From JBKEDS01 sp047975545 (lineage in GTDB: Bacteria; Bacteroidota; Bacteroidia; Flavobacteriales; Flavobacteriaceae): a stretch of DNA of 36,525 bases. The notes beneath the pieces are model-generated. The model saw only the letters and a program-made list of their open reading frames with translations, was not told the origin of the DNA and did no database searches. The stretch covers positions 1 to 36,525 of the forward strand of contig JBKEDS010000035.1 in NCBI GenBank assembly GCA_047975545.1, read 5' to 3'. A program made the translations under genes and the position numbers. Below, piece after piece: positions 7,987 through 16,400 of the stretch. Each line of letters opens with the position of its first letter. Position 1 is the stretch's first letter.

Positions 7987-8095
7987 TTTGTCATTCTGAA
8001 CCTTTCGACTAAGCTCAAGGTAAACTTACAGTGAAGAATCTCCATTGGTAATAAAAAGGGATTCTTCGTTCCTCAGAATAACAGAAAACCACTTT
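7987..8095. repeat. Imperfect inverted repeat, dispersed intergenic type
   Basis: The left arm contains TTTGTCATTCTGA...AGTGAAGAATCT and the right arm GGGATTCTTCGTTCCTCAG then AATAACAG, which is the imperfect reverse complement of the left. The left arm also contains a CTTTCGACTAAGCTCAAGG segment, similar to the CTTCGACAGGCTCAGC piece in the element at 12352-12545. Non-coding hairpin repeat between ald and the metallopeptidase gene. Confidence 0.55.
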
Positions 8096-8135
8096 TTATA
8101 GTTTCCGTTTTTCTTGTTTTTTTTGCAACAAACAC

Positions 8136-9236
8136 TTACAGCTCCGAAAATGCCATGCCAAATGCTTCGGCTATTTCCTTGTACACAATTTTACCGTTTA
8201 CAACATTTAAGCCCTTGGCTAATGGCGCATTGTTTTTACAGGCCTTTTGCCAGCCTTCGCCTGCCAACTTAACAACGTAGGGCAAGGTTACGTTGGTTAA
8301 TGCTACGGTAGACGTGTAAGGCACGGCGCCGGGCATATTGGCCACGCTGTAATGCACGACATCGTCGATAATATAGGTTGGGTTTTCGTGGGTGGTTGGT
8401 TTTGTGGTTTCAAAACAGCCGCCTTGGTCTACCGCCACATCTACCAACACCGTTCCCGGGCGCATATCTTTGAGCATATCCCGGGTGATTAATTTAGGGG
8501 CTTTTGCGCCTTTTATTAGTACGCCACCAATGATTAAATCGGTTTTGGGCAAATGCCTTCTTATATTGTATTCACTTGAAAATTCGGTGTTAACGTTTGG
8601 CGGCATAATGTCGGCTATATGGCGCAATTGTTTCATATTAACGTCCATAATAGTAACATTGGCACCCAATCCGGCTGCCATTTTAGCGGCTTGTATGCCT
8701 ACGATACCACCGCCCAAAACCAAAACATGGGCCGGGGGAACGCCCGGAACGCCGCCAAGTAAAATACCCCGCCCTTTTATGGGTTTTTCGAGATATTTGG
8801 CGCCTTGCTGGATGGACATGCGCCCGGCCACCTCGGACATGGGGATTAACAAAGGTAGCGTACCATCGGCATTTTCAACCGTTTCGTAAGCAATACAAAT
8901 GGCATTGCTTTTAACCATGGCTTTGGTAAGGGTTTCGCTCGAAGCAAAGTGAAAATAGGTAAACACGACCTGATTGGGCTTAATTAAGCTATACTCTTGC
9001 TCGATTGGCTCTTTCACCTTTACAATCATTTCGGCCGTATTGTAAACCGCCTCTATGGTATCGAGTATAGTTGCTCCTGCTTTAATATAATCGTCGTTTA
9101 AAAAGCCACTGTTAAACCCCGCATTTTTTTGCACGTAAACCTTGTGGTTTCTTTTGGTTAGTTCGAACACGCCGGAGGGGGTCATGCCCACTCGGTTTTC
9201 GTTATTTTTTATTTCAATGGGGACACCTATTTTCAC
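8136..9236 (-). CDS. ald: Alanine dehydrogenase
   Basis: 366 residues, the normal length for alanine dehydrogenase, which interconverts L-alanine and pyruvate plus ammonia with NAD. Key residues are conserved: R15 (NENRVGMTP), K75 (VKVKEP), H96 (TYFHFA), the Rossmann glycines in VLVLGGGIVGIQA (G175-G180) and D270 in VLVDVAVDQGG. Single-domain length and the absence of transhydrogenase beta genes argue against PntA. A copy of the roughly 150-bp intergenic repeat ends immediately before the start codon. A possible TAATTTTG -7 box lies 275 bp upstream (9512-9519), so the repeat may be the transcribed leader. Confidence 0.93.
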   Translation of the reverse strand: MKIGVPIEIKNNENRVGMTPSGVFELTKRNHKVYVQKNAGFNSGFLNDDYIKAGATILDTIEAVYNTAEMIVKVKEPIEQEYSLIKPNQVVFTYFHFASSETLTKAMVKSNAICIAYETVENADGTLPLLIPMSEVAGRMSIQQGAKYLEKPIKGRGILLGGVPGVPPAHVLVLGGGIVGIQAAKMAAGLGANVTIMDVNMKQLRHIADIMPPNVNTEFSSEYNIRRHLPKTDLIIGGVLIKGAKAPKLITRDMLKDMRPGTVLVDVAVDQGGCFETTKPTTHENPTYIIDDVVHYSVANMPGAVPYTSTVALTNVTLPYVVKLAGEGWQKACKNNAPLAKGLNVVNGKIVYKEIAEAFGMAFSEL

Positions 9237-9390
9237 ACGAATAAATTTAAGTTAAACATTTAATTTTTAGGTTTTTATGATACTTGGCAAAATAACCGAA
9301 AGCCTACAGGCCTATGTTTTTATTCATGTCCTTTTGTAGAGGTGATTATCTTGGCTTTGCTAAATCCCTCAATGAGGGTTTCATCTGCTA
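9237..9390 (-). repeat. Intergenic repeat family A, copy next to ald
   Basis: Read on the minus strand it begins GATGAAACCCTCATTGAGGG (internal palindrome CCCTCATTGAGGG). It then passes through GCAAAGCCAAGATAATCACC and GGCTTTCGGTTATTTTGCC, and ends AATGTTTAACTTAAATTTAT next to the ald start. The same order of blocks occurs twice in tandem at 25327-25627. No coding capacity. Confidence 0.75.
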
Positions 9391-9615
9391 ATATTTATTG
9401 TTTTTTTATGGTCAGATGGAATGCCCTTATTATCATTTCCTGGTGGATTTACCGTTTTTGTTAAAGGGCATTTCATAAACTGAAATGTTTTAAGTTGATT
9501 ATTTTCTGTTACAAAATTAAACTATTTCAATTTAGGAATACGCATTATATTTTTAATTTTATGATTTTTTTTAGATGAAAAGACGTGTTTTTTGAAAATA
9601 CTTCAAAAAGCGGAA
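9391..9615. other. Intergenic region between the GH2 gene and repeat A
   Basis: Holds an inverted repeat ATGCCCTT (9421-9428) / AAGGGCAT (9464-9471) with a 35-nt loop, and TAATTTTG on the minus strand (9512-9519), a possible -7 box for ald. No gene is seen. Confidence 0.35.
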
Positions 9616-12327
9616 TTATTGTTTCCCGCCTTCAAACTCTTCTTGCTGTTTTTCAACTTCTTTTAAGTTTTGTTTGTTCAGTTGTTTTTCTAACTCTAAA
9701 ATTCTTTGTTTTAAAGCGGCCTCGGTATCTGTATTATTATTGGAAGATGCGTTATTTTCCGAAGTGCGATACGCTTCATCAGAAAACAACAAAGGTATAT
9801 CGGCAGCAACACTACTAAACGTTATACTGCCTTGTTGCGGCGTATTTATACCTTCTTTTAAAATTGAAGCCTTTACGGTTATCGGCCCAGGCGTTGTAGT
9901 CGATTTTACTAAAACAGGCGCCGTGCCCCACTGTGTGGGTATCGGGTTTGCCATAATACTTGCATTGCCCACAAGCGTACCTTCGCCTTCTATTTCAAAC
10001 CGAAGCATATCGTTATTTAGGCGTTTTATAGTTCCATTATCGTCTGCAATGGCGGCTATTACCGTAATAATATCGGAGCCGTTGGCCACAAGTGGAATAT
10101 TGTTGTTTTGTAATGTTAAAATTATACGGGTAGGCCTTAGCGCAGGGCGCTTTATTTCGCTTACAACCACTTTGTTGTTAATAAGGCCTTCGGCAATTAA
10201 GTATGCCTGTTTCTTTTTTCCGCTTCGGTGAAGGTTTTTTACGGTAGCAAAATCGAAAGCATCCTTAAACACCAGTACGGGACTTGGCATTTTGTTGTTC
10301 ACCTTATCGACTTTAAGTTGAAGGGTGTCTGTTTCGTACCTAATTAGGCGCACTTCGTCGCAATTGGTAAAAACGGTAATGTTGGAAGGTGAAAAAGGCG
10401 TCATTTCATTGGCCACATAAACCATGGGTTGGCTTTCGCTTGGTTGGCGTTGGCTTTTAAATAATTGGTAAGCATATTTGGGCTGGCGGAACACATCGGT
10501 TAGCCCGCCATAAAACGGGTCGGGATGGTACCCCCGTTGGTGGTCGAAGGCATGCCATAAGGTACCGCCCACATGCTGTTGCGGCGTATTGTAAAGCGAC
10601 TCCAGCGAGGTGTACACAAAATTGGGTTTTGCATAGTGTTTTGCCTGTAACAATTGTGGTTGCTCGCCCCAATTTCGTGCTGCACGGCTTGGCGAATTGT
10701 GCGCGTTCCAATCGTCTACGCAATCGCCCCATTCCCTTGTAAATATAGAACGGTTTTCGGCGGTATAGTCCAATTGTGTTTTTGTTTGGTTTTCTTGGGT
10801 GTTTTCAACAAGCGCATTATAAAACCCGCTTTTATAGGGGTGCGAGTAAACCACATCGAAATATTGCTGCCCCTTGGCATGCGAGTCGCAAGCGGTAAAA
10901 GCCCCTTGGAACGGATACTCCTCGTGTATCAATTTATGTACTTTTTCGGCAAAGTAATCGGGATAATGTGTTTCGTTTAAAATGGGCTCCCACAGTAATA
11001 TTGAAGGTCTGTTTCGGTCGCGCCTTACCATATTGCGTATATCTTGGTACACCCGTTGCTCGAACAACTTGTTTTCCTTGTTCCAAAACTGCCAGCCCGG
11101 GGTAGCGTTAATAAAAAACAGCCCCAGTTGGTCGCAAGCATCCAAAAAAGCAGGATCGGGCGGATAATGTGCCGCGCGTATTACATTGCAGCCCGCTTCC
11201 TTTAATATTACAGCATCGCGCCATTGCCCCGAATTGGGCAGGGCATTTCCAAGATATGCAAAATCTTGATGCCTGTTGGCACCTATAAGTTTATTGCCGT
11301 AAGGTTTTCCATTAAGGAAAAGGCCGTCCTTGCCCCGAAATTCAATACTTCTAATCCCTGTTTTTTGGCGTACACCGTCTAAGGTTTTACCGATTTTGTC
11401 CGTAACCAAAACTTCTAAATTGTACAGATATGGCGTTTGCGGTGTCCATAATTTGGGATTATTAATTTGTAATACCGCTTTAACATCGGTTGCGGCATTT
11501 GGGCGGAGTGCCGTTTTTTCTGTGGATTTAGCTACAACAACGCCTTCGGCATTTTTCAATATAAAAGCACACGAAAGCGACTTTTGGAGTGTTGTTTGGT
11601 TTATAATATTAGCCGTTATTTGTGCGGTTGCTTTGGTTTCGGACACGTTTTTAACATGAACGAACAATCCGCCTCCGGCCACTTTATTGGCTCTGTTGGC
11701 ATCGCTTATATAAGTGCTATTGGTGGCTATTAACCATACATCGCGATAAATGCCCCCGAAATAGGAAAAATCCAGTCGCTGTTGCGGTTTTCCGGGCGGA
11801 TAGGTATCGTCGTTACTATTGTCTGCCCATACAGCGATAACGTTGTCTTCGCCTTTTACAATAACATTGGAAATATCGACACTAAACGGTAAAAACCCGC
11901 CAAAATGTTCTTTAAGCAATTTGCCATTTACCCAAACCTTGCATTTGCCCATTATGGCTTCAAAATACACAATAAGCCTTTTGTTTTCAAGGCTATCGTG
12001 TATTTTAAAATGCTTGCGGTACCAAGCTTCACCTTGATAATTATTGGAGCCGCTTGCTTGGGCGGAAACAAGCTCAAGCCCATGCGGTGTGTTTACACGC
12101 TCCCAGTTGGAATCGTTAAATGCCTCTTGTTCGGCATTGTTAACAGGGCCTTTGTGGAAACGCCATCCCAGATTAAAATCAAGTACTTGGCGACCCGCAT
12201 CGGGAATTGTATAAAAACCTGCTTTGGAAAATTCGGGTACGGCATCCCGGTTTTGGGCGTTTGCCAAAACCGTAAAAAAAGAAACAACCGCAAAATATGC
12301 AACTATTTTTGCAACCATGATAAGCAT
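9616..12327 (-). CDS. Secreted glycoside hydrolase family 2 enzyme (beta-galactosidase-like)
   Basis: About 903 residues from the ATG at 12325-12327. A longer frame to 12369 would start inside a repeat element and lacks a better signal. The signal peptide (MLIMVAKIVAYFAVVSFFTV then LANAQ) is followed by a GH2 sugar-binding jelly roll (about 50-200), an Ig-like domain (about 210-325) and a TIM barrel. The acid/base is E452 in PILNETHYP and the nucleophile E532 in FTREWGDC. Further Ig-like modules and a short Gln/Glu-rich coiled coil end the protein. The family includes beta-galactosidases, beta-glucuronidases and enzymes of algal polysaccharide breakdown; specificity cannot be read here. No SusC/SusD genes are adjacent, so this is not a classical PUL. 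Export is likely periplasmic or surface. Confidence 0.87.
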   Translation of the reverse strand: MLIMVAKIVAYFAVVSFFTVLANAQNRDAVPEFSKAGFYTIPDAGRQVLDFNLGWRFHKGPVNNAEQEAFNDSNWERVNTPHGLELVSAQASGSNNYQGEAWYRKHFKIHDSLENKRLIVYFEAIMGKCKVWVNGKLLKEHFGGFLPFSVDISNVIVKGEDNVIAVWADNSNDDTYPPGKPQQRLDFSYFGGIYRDVWLIATNSTYISDANRANKVAGGGLFVHVKNVSETKATAQITANIINQTTLQKSLSCAFILKNAEGVVVAKSTEKTALRPNAATDVKAVLQINNPKLWTPQTPYLYNLEVLVTDKIGKTLDGVRQKTGIRSIEFRGKDGLFLNGKPYGNKLIGANRHQDFAYLGNALPNSGQWRDAVILKEAGCNVIRAAHYPPDPAFLDACDQLGLFFINATPGWQFWNKENKLFEQRVYQDIRNMVRRDRNRPSILLWEPILNETHYPDYFAEKVHKLIHEEYPFQGAFTACDSHAKGQQYFDVVYSHPYKSGFYNALVENTQENQTKTQLDYTAENRSIFTREWGDCVDDWNAHNSPSRAARNWGEQPQLLQAKHYAKPNFVYTSLESLYNTPQQHVGGTLWHAFDHQRGYHPDPFYGGLTDVFRQPKYAYQLFKSQRQPSESQPMVYVANEMTPFSPSNITVFTNCDEVRLIRYETDTLQLKVDKVNNKMPSPVLVFKDAFDFATVKNLHRSGKKKQAYLIAEGLINNKVVVSEIKRPALRPTRIILTLQNNNIPLVANGSDIITVIAAIADDNGTIKRLNNDMLRFEIEGEGTLVGNASIMANPIPTQWGTAPVLVKSTTTPGPITVKASILKEGINTPQQGSITFSSVAADIPLLFSDEAYRTSENNASSNNNTDTEAALKQRILELEKQLNKQNLKEVEKQQEEFEGGKQ

Positions 12328-12351
12328 TTGAATTTTAGAATTGTAACGAAA

Positions 12352-12545
12352 TATACCAATTCTAAACAAGTTTATGTCAGTTTCACATTAAAATAAGCCT
12401 TACTTTTTTGTTCTTATACTTCGTTAAAAAACGTCGTCCTTGCTTCGACAGGCTCAGCAAACAAACATGACTCGTTTTTTTGCCTTGCCTAAGCACAAAA
12501 CATTCAAAATAATTTAAGGCGCATTTCAAAATAAAATTGGTATTA
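12352..12545. repeat. MITE-like element, copy 1
   Basis: About 194 bp bounded by TATACCAATT (12352-12361) and its near-perfect inverse AATTGGTATTA (12535-12545). Inside are TTCTTATACTTCGTTAAAAA, a CTTCGACAGGCTCAGC insert and a TTTTTTTGCCTTGCCTAAGC then ACAAAACATTC segment. A related element with the same ends and layout lies at 33216-33380. Non-coding; it sits just upstream of the GH2 gene. Confidence 0.6.
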
Positions 12546-12627
12546 TACACCTGCGGCAAAAATGCGTAGTTGTTAATATGGCCGCCAAAAACCCCATAAA
12601 CCCAATATAGTCCATTTAAATTACCCT

Positions 12628-13338
12628 TTAAACGGGTTTTACTTTTTTTTGCGCAGTAACAGTACCTGCTAACAGAAAAATAAAACCAAACAAATACAAC
12701 AATTTATCGACATAAAAAAGAAAGGGTAGGCCTATATAGTAGGCCAAAGCATAAAATGTATCTGAAAAAATAAAAGCAAACATTGCTACCATAAAATAAT
12801 TGGCCTTTTTGGTATGTACGGCAAAACCATAAATTGCCGCAAAAAAACCAAGAAATAACATCAAAACACTTTCTATGGACATAAAAACATATTGAACTTT
12901 GCCAAATAGGTTATCCTTAATTAAATACATAACGCCACTAGCCAAATAAGAATTTAACAGTGCTACTATTAAAATAAAAAAGAACGTTTCCCTGTTCAGT
13001 CTTTTTAGTTTTTTACCGCTTAATTCGCTAAAAAAATAGACCAACACCAAAAGATGCCTGATTATTCTAACACCCGACATTATAGTGGAACAAACCTCTC
13101 CTTGTTTTAAGTTTAATAAATCCGCAAGAACGAAAAGGGCAAACAAGGCAATAAAAATAGGCTTACGTTTTTCGTTGGACAGAATAAAAAACAACACAAA
13201 AAACAAAACCGAATCTATTGCCCCAAAAACGCTCCCCCAAGTATTGGCATCTACATATATGGCAATAAAATTTGCAAATAAAACAGTTAGAAACCCGACT
13301 ACCCGAAGTGTTTTATTATTTAAAAATTCTATGTTCAA
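12628..13338 (-). CDS. Polytopic membrane protein, unknown function
   Basis: 236 residues with about eight predicted membrane helices in pairs, short loops and very few charged residues inside the helices. The C terminus ends in a basic AQKKVKPV tail. The layout loosely recalls small eight-helix proteins such as the YhhN family, but I see no diagnostic motif and do not assign it. Upstream (13339-13413) is a short gap after leuS on the same strand, so read-through from leuS is possible. A palindrome-type repeat element separates it from the GH2 gene downstream. Confidence 0.7.
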   Translation of the reverse strand: MNIEFLNNKTLRVVGFLTVLFANFIAIYVDANTWGSVFGAIDSVLFFVLFFILSNEKRKPIFIALFALFVLADLLNLKQGEVCSTIMSGVRIIRHLLVLVYFFSELSGKKLKRLNRETFFFILIVALLNSYLASGVMYLIKDNLFGKVQYVFMSIESVLMLFLGFFAAIYGFAVHTKKANYFMVAMFAFIFSDTFYALAYYIGLPFLFYVDKLLYLFGFIFLLAGTVTAQKKVKPV

Positions 13339-13413
13339 AAGGATAAAAATTTAAACCTCAAACTTTTAAAAGGATTGTACACAATACCAAAAATTTTAAA
13401 TAACCGAACTTTG

Positions 13414-16400
13414 CTACCCCACAATATTTACAATTTTGCCCGGTACCACGATAACTTTTTTGGGCGTGCGGCCTTGTAATTGTTCTTGGGTTTTTTCGTG
13501 TTCTAAAACGGTTTTTTCAATATCGGCATTGCTCATATCCATAGGCAACTCTAAGGTAAAGCGTGTTTTTCCATTAAACGAAATGGGGTAGTTTTTACTG
13601 CTTTCTACCAAATATTTTGCGTTAAATTCGGGAAATGGTGCCGTTGAAATGCTTTCGGTATGCCCCGATTTTTGCCATAATTCTTCGGCTATGTGCGGGG
13701 CGTAGGGCGAAATTAAAATCAATAGCGGCTCTAAAATATCCTTACTGGTGCATTTTTGGGCGGTTAGCTCGTTTACGGCAATCATAAAGGTTGAAACCGA
13801 GGTGTTGAACGAAAAATTTTCGATATCGTCCTGCACTTTTTTTATGGTTTTGTGTAGGGTCTTGTTTCCCCCATCCCCCGAAGGGGGCGTGTTGCTGATG
13901 TAAAAAGTGCCGTTTTCGCCTTGGTGGTACAACTTCCATAGTTTTTTAAGGAAATTGTGCACGCCCGTAATGCCGGCGGTATTCCACGGTTTGTATTGTT
14001 CCAACGGGCCGAGGAACATTTCGTAAAGGCGTAGGCTGTCGGCACCGTACTGCTCGCAAATTTGGTCGGGGTTTACCACGTTATATTTGGATTTGGACAT
14101 TTTTTCTACATCCCTTTTCACCTTAAACGTGCCATCTTCCTCGGTGATAAACTCGGCATTTTTATACTCTTCGCGCCAGTTTTTAAAGGCTTCAATATCC
14201 AGTTCGTCCGAAGCATTTACGAATGATACGTCGACGTGGATGGGCTGAATATTCTTCCCTTCGGAAGCACCAAGCGAAACAAAGGTGTTTTCGCCCTCTA
14301 TTCTATAAGCAAAAGCACTCGTACCCAAAATCATGCCTTGGTTAATGAGTTTTTTGGCATACTCGTCCACAGGTACCAAGCCTTTATCGAACAGGAATTT
14401 TTGCCAAAAGCGGGAATACAACAAATGCCCCGTGGCATGCTCGCTTCCGCCTATGTACAAATCGACATCCTGCCAATAGTTTAAGGCGTCTTGGCCCGCA
14501 AAGGCATCGTTATTATTGGGGTCCATATAACGGTTAAAATACCACGAACTACCTGCCCAGCCCGGCATGGTGTTGAGTTCCAACGCCCCGCCTTGCCTTC
14601 CCGAAGGGGATGAGCTTTCAAATGTTTCTTTCGAAACAATTTCTGCTTTATCGCCATATTGCAGCCAATACCATTTTTTGGCGTTGCCAAGTGGTGGCTC
14701 GCCGATTTCGGTTGGCAAATATTTTTCAACTTCGGGCAGTTTAATCGGAAGAAACTCATCTTCAATCATTTGGGGCATTCCGATTTCATCGTAATACACG
14801 GGGAATGGCTCGCCCCAATAGCGTTGACGGCTAAATACGGCATCGCGCAAACGGTAATTGGTTTTGCCTTGGCCTTGGCCTAATTTTTCTAATTCTTGAA
14901 TAACTTTTTGGGTCGCTTCCTTATAATTCAATCCATTTAAAAATCCTGAATTTTTCAACACAAAACCCGATTTTTCAGTAAAAGCACTGTTTTCAATTAG
15001 GTTTTCTGTCCCCCCTTCGGGGGTTAGGGGGCTAAATATATTTGGAATGGGCAAATTAAACTGCTTGGCAAAATCGTAATCGCGCTGGTCGCCACAGGGT
15101 ACGCTCATAACAGCTCCTGTGCCGTAGCCCGCCAATACGTAATCGCCAATCCAAATTGGGATGGGCTGTTTGGTAAACGGATGCTCGGCATAAGCCCCCG
15201 TAAAAGCCCCGGTTATGGTTTTTACGTCGGCCATGCGGTCGCGCTCGCTGCGCTTGGCGGTGGCCTCGATATAGGCGTCGACCTCGGCTTTTTGCTCGGG
15301 CGTTGTTATGCTTGAAACCAGTTCGTGCTCGGGGGCCAAAACCATAAAACTTACACCAAAAATGGTGTCGGGGCGGGTGGTGAAAACGGTAATCCCCCTA
15401 ACCCCCGAAGGGGGGACTTGCTCACTGTTGCTTGAGCTACTTTCTGGTAGGATTTGCTTACTGTTGCTTAATTCTTTTATGGATTTCCGGTTTGATAATG
15501 CTTCGGAAATTTTATTTAGAACAACTTCGGTGTTTCCGAGAACTTCTTCGTTTGTAAAGCGGATGACCTTAAAACCTTTTGTTTCCAAAACTGCTGTTCG
15601 GTTGGCGTCGGCTTCAATTTGGTTTTCATGGATTTTTCCATCGACTTCAATAATCAATCGTTTGTCCAAACACACAAAATCGACAATAAAATCGGCTATT
15701 AAATGTTGTTGTTTAAACTTAGCATCGAGTTTTTTCGCTCGTAAACATTCCCATAATGCGGCTTCGGCCGGGGTTGGGTTTGCCCGCATATTTTTGGCTT
15801 TATCCAATAACAAACAAGAATTATTCCCTCCAGTTATATATCCAGGAGTTTCAATCCCTGCTTTCGCTTCCCCCTCGGGGAAGGATAGGATGGGAAAAAA
15901 TACCGAGGCCCCAACCGATTTTCCAATCCAATTGCGTTGGCTTTCCTTTAGCGAATCGGTCCAGTCTATCCTGTCCAAACCTTCCAACAAACGCTCGGCA
16001 TAGGCCGAAATGCGCATGCTCCACTGGGTCATTTTTTTGCGGATTACCGGATGCCCGCCACGTTCGGAAACGCCGTTTACAATTTCGTCGTTTGCCAAAA
16101 CCGTTCCCAATGCCGGACACCAGTTTACTTCGGTTTCGGCCAGATAGGTTAAACGGTATTGCAGTAATATTTCTTGTTGTTTTTTATGTGAAAAAGTGTG
16201 CCATTGTTCGGCTGAAAAGGGTTCAATATTGTCATCGGAAACGGCATTGACTTTTGAATTGCCTTCAACTTCAAAAATTTTTATTAGTGTTGAAATAGCT
16301 TCGGCCTTATTACTTTCATTGTTATACCACGAATTGAACAGTTGGATAAAAATCCACTGCGTCCATTTGTAATAGCTTGGGTCGCTGGTACGTACTTCCC

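Larger units (their letters stand above)
15391..15900 (-). mobile_element. Putative DUF559-palindrome mobile element inside leuS
   Basis: Approximate extent of the insert relative to standard LeuRS, from after GKSVGASVFF to before ITVFTTRPDTIFG. The core (leuS residues about 316-430) is a DUF559/Vsr-like domain: NPTPAEAALWECLRAKKLDA, HLIADFIVDFVCLDKRLIIE then VDG, and a final GFKVIRFTNEEV strand. The PD-(D/E)XK acidic residues D368, E379 and D381 are kept. It is bounded by two palindromes in inverted orientation (15393-15416 and 15867-15889). Near the low-coordinate end a 20-bp direct duplication with two mismatches lies at 15414-15433 and 15450-15469. The reading frame is open throughout. 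Mobility is inferred, not shown. Confidence 0.6.

Noticed and set aside
9616..12327. A polysaccharide utilisation locus around the GH2 gene
   Set aside because: No SusC/SusD pair, regulator or further glycosidases are adjacent; the beta-helix protein lies several genes away.
12328..12369. 14-residue extension of the GH2 enzyme
   Set aside because: It begins within a repeat element and gives a poorer signal peptide than the ATG at 12325-12327.
15391..15900. The leuS insert as an intein
   Set aside because: No Cys/Ser at the start, no terminal His-Asn, and no intein blocks; the core is DUF559 rather than a HINT domain.
15308..16003. 231-codon plus-strand frame opposite the leuS insert
   Set aside because: Antisense to a clear LeuRS/DUF559 coding frame; no family features.
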